Counted from the stretch's first letter, positions 44,084 through 53,559 are shown. The stretch: 64,000 bases of DNA from UBA4416 sp036676295 (GCA_036676295.1 JAKFDE010000016.1:124001-188000); one strand, 5' to 3'. Notes: generated by a model not told the origin, from the sequence alone. Program-made: numbers and translations.

Positions 44084-45427
44084 TTACGCCTTATAAAACA
44101 GCCATTTTCCTAATTCCTTCCAGCTTGGTTTTTTACCATACATTAAAATTCCCGTGCGATATATTTTGCCTGCTACCCAGGTAAAAAACAAGAAACCAAT
44201 CACTAATGAGATCATGGATAAAGCCAATTCCCAATTAGGCACATCAAATGGTAAACGCACCATCATTACAATTGGAGAGGTTAACGGGAAAATAGAAAAA
44301 AACTGTGCCATGGAACCATCAGGATCTGTAGCCACACTTTGTGCGATGATAAAACTTAAGATGAGCGGAATGGTGACCGGTAAAATAAATTGCTGCGTAT
44401 CGGCTTCGCTATCCACGGCAGAACCAATGGCTGCAAATAAAGCGGCATATAATAAATACCCAAATAAAAAGTAAAAGGCAAAACAAATTAATACTTTACT
44501 GATATTGATGTTTTTTACATTATTAAACAGATCGATCACTTCATTAGGAGAATTAACCTTCTCCATTTTATCTGTATGAGCCATGATGTCATTCTTCATC
44601 ACTTTTTCCATTTGAGCATTTTGTTTTTGAGTATCAGCGATTTGATCCTTAAACAAAATACTATTTACACTGGTGCTAATGATGATGGTTAAGACCACCC
44701 ATAAAATAAACTGCGTTAAACCAACCAGTGCTACGCCAATAATTTTACCCAACATTAATTGAAATGGTTTAACCGACGACACGATCACTTCTACAATACG
44801 ATTGGTTTTTTCTTCGATCACACCACGCATTACCTGCGAGCCGTACAAGAATATCATCATGTAAATAGCGATGGCACAAGCAAAACCAATGGCCATATTA
44901 ATTCCGGTATTTGTTTTTTCATCCTTACCGTCTTCAGATACTTTCATTGTTAATATCTGTACCGGACGACGGGCTTTATCTAATTTAGTAATATCAATGC
45001 TATCTCCCTGCAAACGGTAATCAAACAAAATATTCTCCATGGTATTACTAATGTATTGCTCTGCGCTCATACCAGGTTGTTTTTTGTAATATAAAAACGG
45101 CGTGGCTTTTGATTCGTTGATGATTTCCATCGGAATTTCCATGATGAGATCAAAAGGTCCATCTTTTAATTTAGCCTTAGCGCTTTGTAAAGACTCAGCA
45201 CCGTATGTAAATTTAATTTCTTTGGTATTAGGGAATTTATCAATAAACAAACCGCTATGATCTAACACCAGGATCTGATGATCAGTTTTATCGCGCATGG
45301 CTAACCACACCGGCACGATCATGACGCCGGCCATTAATAAAGGACCAAGAATGGTCATGATCAAAAATGATTTTTTCTTAACTCTGGAAAAGTATTCGCG
45401 TTGGATGATTAAAAATAATTTATTCAT
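44084..45427 (-). CDS. ABC-2-type permease (NatB-like)
   Basis: A 447-residue permease of the NatB/ABC-2 family. One membrane helix near the N-terminus (about 20-42) is followed by a large extracytoplasmic loop and five more helices in the C-terminal half. It pairs with the ATPase gene just upstream as an exporter (Na+ or other substrates, unknown here). A 23-bp hairpin lies in the 85-base gap between the two genes. Confidence 0.86.
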   Translation of the reverse strand: MNKLFLIIQREYFSRVKKKSFLIMTILGPLLMAGVMIVPVWLAMRDKTDHQILVLDHSGLFIDKFPNTKEIKFTYGAESLQSAKAKLKDGPFDLIMEIPMEIINESKATPFLYYKKQPGMSAEQYISNTMENILFDYRLQGDSIDITKLDKARRPVQILTMKVSEDGKDEKTNTGINMAIGFACAIAIYMMIFLYGSQVMRGVIEEKTNRIVEVIVSSVKPFQLMLGKIIGVALVGLTQFILWVVLTIIISTSVNSILFKDQIADTQKQNAQMEKVMKNDIMAHTDKMEKVNSPNEVIDLFNNVKNINISKVLICFAFYFLFGYLLYAALFAAIGSAVDSEADTQQFILPVTIPLILSFIIAQSVATDPDGSMAQFFSIFPLTSPIVMMVRLPFDVPNWELALSMISLVIGFLFFTWVAGKIYRTGILMYGKKPSWKELGKWLFYKA

Positions 45428-45454
45428 ATTTTTAGTTATAAGTTATATTAAGGT

Positions 45455-45509
45455 ATATTGTATGATGTGTTTTGTATGCAGTCTTGATACAAAATACATC
45501 ATACAATAT
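45455..45509. repeat. Long near-perfect hairpin between ATPase and permease genes
   Basis: ATATTGTATGATGTGTTTTG(TAT) pairs with (ATA)CAAAATACATCATACAATAT: 23 base pairs with a single G-U and a 9-base loop. No T tract follows, so it is not a normal terminator. It may slow transcription or stabilise the upstream mRNA, or be a small inserted palindromic element. Confidence 0.8.
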
Positions 45510-45512
45510 TCT

Positions 45513-46463
45513 TTATTCTGTAAACGAGCTTTGAGTATTTAACGTCGATTTATTTTCAACTACTGAAATAAAAATATCATTCATAGAAGGAACTATTTCA
45601 TTGAATGATAAAATTTCGGCATTCGCTAAAACTGCTTGCAGCAGATCGTTTGGTTTATTTTGACGCAACATTTTTACAGTAACCGTGTGCACATCATCAT
45701 CTGATTTTTTATCCAGCAATTCTGCTCCTGCCCATAACGCATTGGTAAATCCTAATAAATTTCCTTTGAATGAAATGTTATAGGTATTGCTTTTATACGT
45801 TTGACGTATTTCTTTCACCGAACCATCCAGAATCTTTTCTGCTTTATTGATCAAAGCAATGTTATCACATAACTCTTCTACACTACCCATATTATGGGTG
45901 GAAAAAATAATTGTTGACCCTTTTTCTCTTAATTCTAAAATTTCGTTTTTGATCAATTGTGCATTGATAGGATCAAAGCCACTAAAGGGTTCATCCAAAA
46001 TTAAAAGCTTAGGTTCGTGCAATACCGTTACAATAAACTGTACTTTTTGTTGCATCCCTTTACTTAACTCTTCTACTTTTTTATCCCACCAGCTTTCAAT
46101 TTCAAATTTCTTGAACCAGGCATTCAACTTCGCTTTAGCATCGGCTTTTTTTAATCCTTTTAACTGAGCCAAATACATTACCTGCTCACCTACCGACATT
46201 TTTTTATACAAACCACGTTCTTCAGGTAAATAGCCAATGAAATCAACGTGTTTAGGCGACAAATGCTCACCATTAAACAACACTTGTCCGCTATCAGGGC
46301 CGGTAATTTGATTGATGATACGGATCAAGGATGTTTTTCCGGCACCATTGGGACCTAGCAATCCAAATATTTTTTGAGGCTCTACAATTATACTAACGTC
46401 TTTTAAAGCAACATGGTTAGCGTACTGCTTATTGATATTTTTTACTTCTAAAATAGGTTCCAT
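45513..46463 (-). CDS. ABC transporter ATP-binding protein (NatA-like)
   Basis: A 316-residue ATPase with Walker A GPNGAGKTS (about 35-43), signature LSKGMQQKVQF, Walker B LLILDEPFSGFD and an H-loop with FSTHN. The C-terminal extension of about 100 residues is typical of NatA-like proteins. The start at 46463 (MEPILEVKNI) is preferred; an upstream ATG adds three residues. It is the ATPase for the NatB-like permease downstream. Confidence 0.92.
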   Translation of the reverse strand: MEPILEVKNINKQYANHVALKDVSIIVEPQKIFGLLGPNGAGKTSLIRIINQITGPDSGQVLFNGEHLSPKHVDFIGYLPEERGLYKKMSVGEQVMYLAQLKGLKKADAKAKLNAWFKKFEIESWWDKKVEELSKGMQQKVQFIVTVLHEPKLLILDEPFSGFDPINAQLIKNEILELREKGSTIIFSTHNMGSVEELCDNIALINKAEKILDGSVKEIRQTYKSNTYNISFKGNLLGFTNALWAGAELLDKKSDDDVHTVTVKMLRQNKPNDLLQAVLANAEILSFNEIVPSMNDIFISVVENKSTLNTQSSFTE

Positions 46464-46542
46464 ACTTTGCAATTAGTCAGGTCAAATTTAACTATTTAAA
46501 GCCACAAAATTAATATACGGCATATCACATAACATTTATTAA

Positions 46543-46577
46543 TAAAAAAAGAGAGTAAAACTACTCTCTTTCTTTTT
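46543..46577 (-). terminator. Terminator of the exported protein gene
   Basis: The stem AAGAGAGTA/TACTCTCTT lies just after the stop; on the minus strand it is followed by a long T tract. Confidence 0.88.
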
Positions 46578-46593
46578 TATAACTCAATACATA

Positions 46594-48081
46594 TTATTGA
46601 ATGTTGAGCATGATTGGAAAATTATCATTGTCTTTATTTCCTACAAAAAACAATTTAGTGTCATTTACTTTGTAACCTGTTAATGGCCACAAATGTACCA
46701 CATCGTCTTTACCTCCTACATTGCTGTTGATCATCGGCACTGTTTTTTCGATGGTACCTGCAAAATCAATTACCTGAATAATTGGAATACGAACCCATGA
46801 AATAGTTGGCGGCACAATGGTGTATTTTTTTCCATCATGTTTGTAGATATAATCATTGTAAACTAAGATCAACTTATTGTTACAGATCGTCCCATACAAG
46901 CTTCCAAAGATCCCGTTATCATCGGTTGACTTATTGCTTTTATTAAATTCTAATGTTTTAGTGAACTCACCTTTCTCATTAAAGAAAAACAAATAACCGT
47001 TGTCGGCACTGATCTCGGTAGTATATACCGGTTGGTTATTAGCACCCATTGTTGAATTGTTTCTTTTTTGATAATCTTCGGTAATCATACAAGCTTTTCC
47101 ATCATCTTTCACTAACACTTGTCTGATCTTTAAAAATGTATAATGTTTTTCGAAAGCAGAAGTTGTATAATGTATTAAATCACCTTTACCATTTACACTT
47201 AAACAAAAAGTACCTTTTTGTTTTGTGCCACCAAAACCTACTTTACCATCTTCTGTATAAAAACCACTCACCATTAATTCGTTTTTAGAATTTAAGCCAA
47301 AGCCATGAGATTCATATTTTTTAGGATCATCTAATTTTACGGTGTTTTCTTTAAAAGAATCGCCATTACCTGAAATGGAAAATACCGTTAATACATCCGG
47401 CATTTTACTTACATTTACTCGTTTGATCACATAAACAGACCCATCATTAGCAATAACCGGAGTGTTTAAAGGGCCTTTTTTATTATCGTAAGGTAATTCG
47501 TATTCTTTAGAAAAAATGGTTTTAAACGTATTGTCGATCACAGTCACCATGATCTTTTCTTTGGTTTCTTTTACAAAAGGCAGTTCAGATAAGATCACTG
47601 CAAACTTTTTGTTAGGAGAAGTAGCGCAAGTAAAATTCCCTGAATTCATAGCCTTTTCAGCAGCAATAGATAATAACTCTTTTTTATCAGCACTTACATT
47701 TCCTTCTGCATTAACCACATGTCCGTAAACAAACGTTTTTTTATCATCTTTGCTAAATACTGATTTTACCAATAACATATTATTATCAAGGCTTAAAAAA
47801 CCTTCATAGATAGAAACCAACATTTTTTCTGTTGGCACTTCTAATTTTTTGTTAACGGCTAATTCGTTCTTATCATTAAATCCCTGTAAATGTAATTTCA
47901 TCCCTTCTCTCATCGAATAGGTATTGAATAACACATACTTATTACCGTGGTTTTCAAACGATTCGGATTCCATATCCGTTAAACCTGTTCCGGTTTTTGG
48001 AAATCCAACGTCAAACTTAAAGTTTTGGCTAAAAGCCAACATTGGCATGGCCAATAAGATGGAGTAAATTATTTTTTTCAT
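46594..48081 (-). CDS. Exported protein of unknown function, beta-propeller-like
   Basis: A 495-residue protein with a signal peptide (MKKIIYSILLAMPMLAFSQ). The mature part has repeating short strands and turns with many Asp-Gly and Lys-Gly pairs, suggesting a beta-propeller, but no named repeat is certain. No sorting domain or lipobox is visible, so it is probably periplasmic. It has its own terminator and no obvious operon partner. Confidence 0.75.
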   Translation of the reverse strand: MKKIIYSILLAMPMLAFSQNFKFDVGFPKTGTGLTDMESESFENHGNKYVLFNTYSMREGMKLHLQGFNDKNELAVNKKLEVPTEKMLVSIYEGFLSLDNNMLLVKSVFSKDDKKTFVYGHVVNAEGNVSADKKELLSIAAEKAMNSGNFTCATSPNKKFAVILSELPFVKETKEKIMVTVIDNTFKTIFSKEYELPYDNKKGPLNTPVIANDGSVYVIKRVNVSKMPDVLTVFSISGNGDSFKENTVKLDDPKKYESHGFGLNSKNELMVSGFYTEDGKVGFGGTKQKGTFCLSVNGKGDLIHYTTSAFEKHYTFLKIRQVLVKDDGKACMITEDYQKRNNSTMGANNQPVYTTEISADNGYLFFFNEKGEFTKTLEFNKSNKSTDDNGIFGSLYGTICNNKLILVYNDYIYKHDGKKYTIVPPTISWVRIPIIQVIDFAGTIEKTVPMINSNVGGKDDVVHLWPLTGYKVNDTKLFFVGNKDNDNFPIMLNIQ

Positions 48082-48112
48082 AGAATTTATTTTTAATTAA
48101 ATATAGTCTTTT

Positions 48113-49297
48113 TTACTCTACATAAAACGCTAAACCTTTTAAATATTCTCCTTCCGGAAAGTTTGGAATAATAGGATGATCTGCGGGCTGAGACAAGGTA
48201 TGCAACAAACGGATATGTCGGCGTGACTCAATAGCAGCAGCCGTTACGGTATTATAAAATAATTTTTTGTCAATCACTCCCGAACAAGAAAAGGTAAATA
48301 AAATACCACCTTTTTTGATGTTTTGTAGTGCCATTTGATTTAAACGCTTATAACCAATCACCGCATTATGCGACACATCTCTGCTTTTTGCAAAAGCAGG
48401 AGGATCTAAAATAATGATGTCGTAGTTTTTACCATGATCTTTTAAATAATCAAACGTATCTACCGCAAAACCTTCGTGGTTTGTCAGATTATTCAATACC
48501 GCATTTTTATTACACAAGTCTATCGCTTTAGCACTTGAATCTACCGAATGAATTAAGCTGCAACCATGTTTACCGGCATACATAGAAAAACCACCGGTAT
48601 AAGAAAAGGTATTTAAAACACGTTTATCTTTACTGTAATTTCCTAATAAACTTCTGTTTTCGCGCTGATCAATAAAAAATCCGGTTTTTTGTCCGTTGAT
48701 AAAATCGATGTAAAATTTAACTCCATTCTCAACAACGATCAACTCTTCATCACAAGAGCCATATAAATATTCATTTTTTAAAGTAGCAGAATAAGTACTT
48801 GGTAACGTTTCAGAACTCTTATCATACACACTTTTTAACCTGGCACCATACACTTTTTGTAATGCTGCTGCAATATCTGTTCTGCACTTATGCATACCAA
48901 TGCTGTGCGCCTGAAACACTACATGACCATTGTAATAATCCATAATTAAACCCGGGCAACCATCGCCTTCGCCAAATATTAAACGGTATACGTTGGTATC
49001 AGGATTATCGGCCAAATTCAAAAACTGACGATAAGCAAAGGCTTTTTCAATTTTTTTAACCCAAAAATCAACATTGATCTGTTGTTTACTAAAGGAAATA
49101 ACCCTTCCGGTAATACTTCCTTTTTGGTACTGAGCCATTCCCAAAAACTGCTGTTTGGCAGAATATACTTCAACTATATCGCCATCAGCGATATCAGCAT
49201 CGGTAATTTTTATGGCACCTGAAAACACCCAGGGGTGAAAACGAAGTAGAGGCAATTCTTTGCCATTATGTAAGGTTAAACGAGGATATGAATTCAT
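48113..49297 (-). CDS. rlmI: RlmI-like 23S rRNA methyltransferase (PUA plus SAM domain)
   Basis: A 394-residue enzyme of the RlmI family (5-methylcytosine at 23S rRNA position 1962 in E. coli). It has an N-terminal PUA domain (about 1-80: LRFHPWVFSGAIKITDADI), a central domain and a Rossmann methyltransferase domain with VLNTFSYTGGFSMYAGKHG (SAM loop) and DIIILDPPAFAKS (about 295-307). The catalytic cysteine is probably in TFSCSG. Length is normal. Target-base assignment is by similarity only. Confidence 0.9.
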   Translation of the reverse strand: MNSYPRLTLHNGKELPLLRFHPWVFSGAIKITDADIADGDIVEVYSAKQQFLGMAQYQKGSITGRVISFSKQQINVDFWVKKIEKAFAYRQFLNLADNPDTNVYRLIFGEGDGCPGLIMDYYNGHVVFQAHSIGMHKCRTDIAAALQKVYGARLKSVYDKSSETLPSTYSATLKNEYLYGSCDEELIVVENGVKFYIDFINGQKTGFFIDQRENRSLLGNYSKDKRVLNTFSYTGGFSMYAGKHGCSLIHSVDSSAKAIDLCNKNAVLNNLTNHEGFAVDTFDYLKDHGKNYDIIILDPPAFAKSRDVSHNAVIGYKRLNQMALQNIKKGGILFTFSCSGVIDKKLFYNTVTAAAIESRRHIRLLHTLSQPADHPIIPNFPEGEYLKGLAFYVE

Positions 49298-49384
49298 GTT
49301 GCAAATGTATCGTATTATGGTCTATTTTTAAGCCTGCAAAGCAAATATTTTAATTAAATTTGGTGTTTGTAACAATAAAAGGAC

Positions 49385-49714
49385 ATGACAACATCTGAAA
49401 TAAAATTAAAAGTAACGGTTGACGAAAATCACTTACCGCATAAAATAGAATGGGAAGCCCCTGATGCTAAAGAAAGCAGTGTTTGCAAAAGCATGATGCT
49501 GGCTCTATGGGACGAAAAAGAAAACAGTACCATGCGTATTGATCTTTGGACAAAAGATATGAGTGTGGATGAAATGAAAAAATTCTTTCACCAAAACATC
49601 ATGACTTTAACGGATACTTATTTACGCGCTACTAACGATGAAGCTACGGTTAAAGATCTGAGAGAATACATGAGCGGCTTAGGTAAGAGAATGGGCGTTT
49701 TAGCTGATGTATAA
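49385..49714 (+). CDS. gldC: Gliding motility protein GldC
   Basis: A 109-residue protein matching GldC of the Bacteroidota gliding system (family pattern IEWEAPDA, MLALWDEKENSTMRIDLWTKDM, YLRATND). It is a small cytoplasmic protein needed for efficient gliding in Flavobacterium; its biochemical role is not known. No other gld genes are in the window. It shows the phylum and is consistent with the sorting domains at 54-56 kb. Confidence 0.93.
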   Translation: MTTSEIKLKVTVDENHLPHKIEWEAPDAKESSVCKSMMLALWDEKENSTMRIDLWTKDMSVDEMKKFFHQNIMTLTDTYLRATNDEATVKDLREYMSGLGKRMGVLADV

Positions 49715-49740
49715 AACATCTAATCAATTATAAAATTTTC

Positions 49741-51177
49741 ATGAAAAGCATTTATACAAGTATCATATTCTTAATTTGTATAAATGCTTTTTCTCAAAAA
49801 ACAGGTTTTGATATTCAAAAAAAATATACTGTATCTGAAATTTTACAGGATATCGATTACACGGAGAAATACCTGATCAAATTTCATCCCGATCCATTCA
49901 GATACATTACTCAAGATTCGTTACATGCTTTTGTATCAAGAGTAAAATCAAAAATTTCAGTGCCTCTCACTGAAATGCAATTGAGATTTCACATTAAATC
50001 AATTACTGCCAAAATAGGCTGCGGACACACAGATGTTGGCGCTTCGAAAGCCTATGCAAAAGCTATTTTAAAAACAAACAGACCGGCCCTTCCGTTCAAT
50101 GTTATTGTGGTTGATATCAATCGCTTGTTTGTTCTGAATAATTTATCCAATGACACTACTATAAAACCCGGAGATGAAATTCTCAGCATAGACAACCACA
50201 GAACTCCTGATATTTTTAAAACTATCTATTCTATTTACACAACCGATGGATACAATATCACTTATAAAAAACAAGGTATAAAACATAATTGGTTCAAATA
50301 TTATTATGGCTTTTGTTATGGCTTTCATGCAACGTATTCCGTTCAATTAAAAAAAACAGATGGCTCTGTTTCAAACTATACCCTTAACTGTATTCCGTCT
50401 TTAAAAGACACCCTGATATTGCCTAATAAAACAAATCCTGAATGTATCTACAAAACCAAAACGTGTAACTATTCTCTGTTAAGTGATAATACCAAAATAG
50501 CTGTTATTGATGTTGATGCTTTTAAAGGAAAAGGATGGAGGCGTTTTTTTAGAAAAACATTTAAAGACATTAACAAAAAAAAGATTGATCATTTAGTTAT
50601 TGACCTAAGAAGCAATGGTGGCGGAGAAATAATGGATGGTATGAATTTATTATCTTATTTGATACCCGAAACTATTATGTTACCCTTTGATAAAAAACCC
50701 AATCTCCATGCATTAAATCCACGTTTAAAAATGGGGGTTTTTAGTAGAATTACGCCCTTTGTATTTTCTTCCTTTGCGCCACAATGGCCTAAAAATGGAC
50801 GATTAAGGCACTACTTTATCACATTCCCGAAAAAGAGAAAACTGTATAAAGGAAATGTTTATGTCCTGATTAATGGAAAATCATTTTCTATGAGCGGGGT
50901 GGCCTCCAGTTATTTAAAATATAAAATCAATGCTACTGTTATAGGTGAAGAAACGGGAGGAAACGTTGCAGGAAGTAATGCCGTTTTGAGTGGAAAAATT
51001 TTATTACCGAATTCACGAATACAAGTCCACCTTCCTTTTTATCATATTTATCACGATATTAACGTTACCAATACCGGCAGAGGTTTAATGCCGGATCATC
51101 CGACATATTACAGTAGTGAAGATCTGTTAAATGGGGTAGATGTAGATCTAAAAAAAGTACTTGAACTGGTAAACTAA
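49741..51177 (+). CDS. Exported S41-family peptidase
   Basis: A 478-residue protein with a signal peptide (MKSIYTSIIFLICINAFSQ) and an S41/tail-specific protease domain in the C-terminal half. It has LVIDLRSNGGGEIMDG (about 285-300), the nucleophile Ser in NGKSFSMSGVAS (about 380-391) and GEETGGNVAG after it. Residues 30-200 include a PDZ-like segment (about 120-155). It probably cleaves proteins in the periplasm; the substrate is unknown. It follows gldC after 26 bases, which may be coincidence. Confidence 0.88.
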   Translation: MKSIYTSIIFLICINAFSQKTGFDIQKKYTVSEILQDIDYTEKYLIKFHPDPFRYITQDSLHAFVSRVKSKISVPLTEMQLRFHIKSITAKIGCGHTDVGASKAYAKAILKTNRPALPFNVIVVDINRLFVLNNLSNDTTIKPGDEILSIDNHRTPDIFKTIYSIYTTDGYNITYKKQGIKHNWFKYYYGFCYGFHATYSVQLKKTDGSVSNYTLNCIPSLKDTLILPNKTNPECIYKTKTCNYSLLSDNTKIAVIDVDAFKGKGWRRFFRKTFKDINKKKIDHLVIDLRSNGGGEIMDGMNLLSYLIPETIMLPFDKKPNLHALNPRLKMGVFSRITPFVFSSFAPQWPKNGRLRHYFITFPKKRKLYKGNVYVLINGKSFSMSGVASSYLKYKINATVIGEETGGNVAGSNAVLSGKILLPNSRIQVHLPFYHIYHDINVTNTGRGLMPDHPTYYSSEDLLNGVDVDLKKVLELVN

Positions 51178-51178
51178 T

Positions 51179-51421
51179 TTAGCTGATGCTTTTACGCACG
51201 CGTTGACTAAAATCTCTTAACGCCTGATTAAACGCAGCTCCTTCTTTTTCCATTTTATCTTTAATATAAATGGAAGCTAAAATATGTGTTAATTGCTCTC
51301 CTTCATCATCCCCTTCTATTTCAATAGCAGGTTTTTGTTCTTCCATCATAGCATTTTCTGCCTCTTGCATTTGAGCGATCGAGTATGTTTCAACTAATTT
51401 TTTTATAGCCGGGATTTTCAC
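51179..51421 (-). CDS. Small acidic protein, unknown function
   Basis: An 80-residue cytoplasmic protein with an acidic centre (AIEIEGDDEGEQLTHILASIYI) between two helices. Similar small proteins are often found next to thioredoxin genes in Bacteroidota, and here a thioredoxin-like gene lies just upstream on the same strand. Between the two is an inverted repeat. Function unknown. Confidence 0.68.
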   Translation of the reverse strand: MKIPAIKKLVETYSIAQMQEAENAMMEEQKPAIEIEGDDEGEQLTHILASIYIKDKMEKEGAAFNQALRDFSQRVRKSIS

Positions 51422-51425
51422 TGTA

Positions 51426-51520
51426 ATTACGAATTAATACGAATGTACAAATCTGAATGCTCTAAAATTCAATTTAAATAAAGCTATTTTTTAGCAAACC
51501 CAGATTCGTATATTCGTAAT
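51426..51520. repeat. REP-like inverted repeat ATTACGAAT...ATTCGTAAT
   Basis: ATTACGAATTAATACGAAT (51426-51444) and ATTCGTATATTCGTAAT (51504-51520) are inverted copies with a two-base indel, and both are followed inward by AATCTG/CAGATT. It lies in the 114-base gap between the thioredoxin-like and small acidic genes. Confidence 0.65.
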
Positions 51521-51535
51521 GGATTAGTATTAATT

Positions 51536-51853
51536 TTATTTTCTTAGGTCGTCTAACATTTTTTGAAGATATTCTTCTTTGCTGGTTGCTGTACCTTCTA
51601 ACAATACACCATTTTTAAAGGTTGCTATGAATGGCAAATTATCAACGCCACATAATTTACGTGCTATTTCATTTTCCTCAGCATTCACATCCAAAAATAA
51701 CACGTCTGCGTTATTCTCGTCAGCAGCATGACGCTTAAATTTTGGTGCAAATAATTTGCATGAACCACACCAATCGGCAAAATATTTTACAACTACTTTA
51801 TCTTTACTTTTTAATAAAGTTTCAAAATCGTTATCTGTACTAGATTGTACCAT
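51536..51853 (-). CDS. Thioredoxin-like protein
   Basis: A 105-residue thioredoxin-fold protein with active site WCGSC (about 26-30) and the cis-Pro segment NLPFIATFKNG. The start at 51853 (MVQSSTDNDF) is chosen; a longer frame starting at 51883 adds ten residues not expected in the family. No signal peptide, so cytoplasmic. CGSC differs from the CGPC of the thioredoxin at 2.8 kb and may tune its redox potential. Confidence 0.87.
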   Translation of the reverse strand: MVQSSTDNDFETLLKSKDKVVVKYFADWCGSCKLFAPKFKRHAADENNADVLFLDVNAEENEIARKLCGVDNLPFIATFKNGVLLEGTATSKEEYLQKMLDDLRK

Positions 51854-51948
51854 ACTCTTATTTTTTAATAAATGAATGGTCAAATTTAGTCATAAATACT
51901 CGAAAAATATTCCCGAAACTGTAATGCGCACTACTTTTATAACAGTGC

Positions 51949-53019
51949 TTAATCTCTGAAAGACAAAATGATCTTTGCCCCCTCATTAACTTTACTTTCC
52001 AATGCAATACTACCCCCTAAGCTGGTAATATGATTATGTACCAGATAAAGGCCAATACCTTTGCTATCAATATTATTATGAAATTTCTCCTGTAACCCAA
52101 AAACTTTATCTTTCACTTTATCCATATCAAAGCCTATCCCATCATCGGAAATGATCAATTGTTTGGTGCCATTTGTTATAGCAGAAGATATGGAAATATT
52201 GGGCAAAGAACCTAGCTTTGCATACTTTATAGAATTGGTAATCAAATTTAAAAATATACTTTGCAGGTATAATTTATTGAAAATAATTTTTTTAAATTTC
52301 GAAAAATCCACCTTAATAGTTGTTTTTGAATTTTGTATCAAGGAATGAATGGAATATAACACTTCATTAAGAGATTCTTCTAAATCTAATTCTTCCGTAT
52401 TGAGATGCAATTTATCTTTTTCAATAACAACATCTACATAATTATTAACTGTTTGGCTTAAGCGTTCGCTGGCAAGTTTTAAAATATTCAGCAATTCTAG
52501 TGTTTTCTGATCTTTAATTTTTGTAACATCCAGCAAACTGAAAATTGACAATAAATTATTAACCGGCGACCTTAGATCATGAGAGGTAGTGTATGTAAAT
52601 TGCTTAAATTCTTGGTTAGTTTTTGTAAGGTTTGTTAAAAGCTGATTACGCTCTTCTTCATGCTTTTTTTTATGAGTAATGTTTTTAGCAATGGCGTAAA
52701 CCAATTTGTCATTAACATTGGGCATGGATGTCCACGACAACCAAACTATTTGTCCGCTTTTTGTCACATAGCGGTTTTCAAAATTTAAAAGAGGGATATT
52801 TTTTTTTATTCCTTCTCTGGACATGATCGTTCTTTGTAGATCATCGGGATAAACAAAATCATTAATTGGTCTTGAGTACAATTCTTCTTCGCTATATTCT
52901 AATAATTTAGAAACCGATGGATTTATTCTTTTAAAATAACCATCAAAACCAGCTATGCATAGCAAATCGGCAGATAATTCAAAAAAATGTTCGAACTGAA
53001 AAGTGATCTGTTCTATCAT
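51949..53019 (-). CDS. PAS-domain sensor histidine kinase
   Basis: A 356-residue soluble histidine kinase. It has a PAS domain (about 10-118, ending VYAIAKNITHKKKHEEE), a dimerisation helix with HDLRSPVNNLLS (phospho-acceptor His at about 146) and an ATPase domain with NLITNSIKYA (N box), DDGIGFD (G1) and KGIGLYLVHN (G2). No membrane helix. No response regulator gene is adjacent, so it is an orphan kinase. Confidence 0.88.
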   Translation of the reverse strand: MIEQITFQFEHFFELSADLLCIAGFDGYFKRINPSVSKLLEYSEEELYSRPINDFVYPDDLQRTIMSREGIKKNIPLLNFENRYVTKSGQIVWLSWTSMPNVNDKLVYAIAKNITHKKKHEEERNQLLTNLTKTNQEFKQFTYTTSHDLRSPVNNLLSIFSLLDVTKIKDQKTLELLNILKLASERLSQTVNNYVDVVIEKDKLHLNTEELDLEESLNEVLYSIHSLIQNSKTTIKVDFSKFKKIIFNKLYLQSIFLNLITNSIKYAKLGSLPNISISSAITNGTKQLIISDDGIGFDMDKVKDKVFGLQEKFHNNIDSKGIGLYLVHNHITSLGGSIALESKVNEGAKIILSFRD

Positions 53020-53072
53020 AATTTACTAATAATTTTTAATAAAACACTGTTGTCGACCAAAGATAGAATAAA

Positions 53073-53104
53073 AAAAAGAGCCTCCCTATAAACGAGAGGC
53101 TTTT
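53073..53104 (-). terminator. Terminator after the small sorting-domain-like gene
   Basis: The stem AGCCTC/GAGGCT with flanking A/T tracts; on the minus strand the hairpin is followed by eight T. Confidence 0.8.
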
Positions 53105-53194
53105 AACATATTAACCAAACATGGTAACGTTTGATAATTATTTTTGAGTACTGTTTATTTATTAAAAGTAATTTTTATTCTGTAAACTAAGGTT

Positions 53195-53476
53195 TCATAA
53201 GCCCTTCACCACTTTTATTCTTTTAATCACTGATCCATTTAAATCAATTAAAAAAGCAATATAATGTCCCTCGGGCTGATCAGTAATATCTATAAACTCC
53301 GTATTTTTCTGTTCTATCAAGATATTTCCCTTTAAATCTGTTAAAAACACATTTATTTTCTTTTTCATCCCAATTAAATTTCCACTTAAATAGGGCGAGA
53401 TTCGAATAATATTTCTATTAACTGCATTTTGGCTCATATAGTAGCTCATTAAAGTTTTAGAGACCAACAACTTCAA
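53195..53476 (-). CDS. Small protein resembling a lone type IX sorting domain
   Basis: A 93-residue protein. From about residue 27 it aligns with the C-terminal sorting domains of the two LamG proteins upstream: VFLTDLKGNILIEQ...FIDITDQPEGHYIAFLID.NGSVIKRIKVVKG against the family pattern LINELGQVIE...YKVNQLQNGIYFL...KQKVI. It lacks a signal peptide and a passenger domain. It is not simply a remnant: 16 bases upstream of the start codon is a -7 element, and before that direct repeats with exactly the LytTR spacing of the LamG genes. The upstream element supports the start at 53476 (leader about 11 nt). Export is doubtful without a signal. Confidence 0.62.
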   Translation of the reverse strand: MKLLVSKTLMSYYMSQNAVNRNIIRISPYLSGNLIGMKKKINVFLTDLKGNILIEQKNTEFIDITDQPEGHYIAFLIDLNGSVIKRIKVVKGL

Positions 53477-53491
53477 CTAATTAACATATTA

Positions 53492-53559
53492 CAAAAATGA
53501 GGCTAAAGCCTTAAAATAGTTCTTGTTTTTTCACGAATAGCCTATTTGAGTTTATGAAT
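53492..53559 (-). promoter_or_regulatory. LytTR-type direct repeats and -7 element of the small gene
   Basis: On the minus strand ATTCATAAAC and ATTCGTGAAA start 21 bases apart. CATTTTTG (53492-53499) ends at position 68 from the first repeat base, identical to the LamG2 promoter. Confidence 0.65.
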
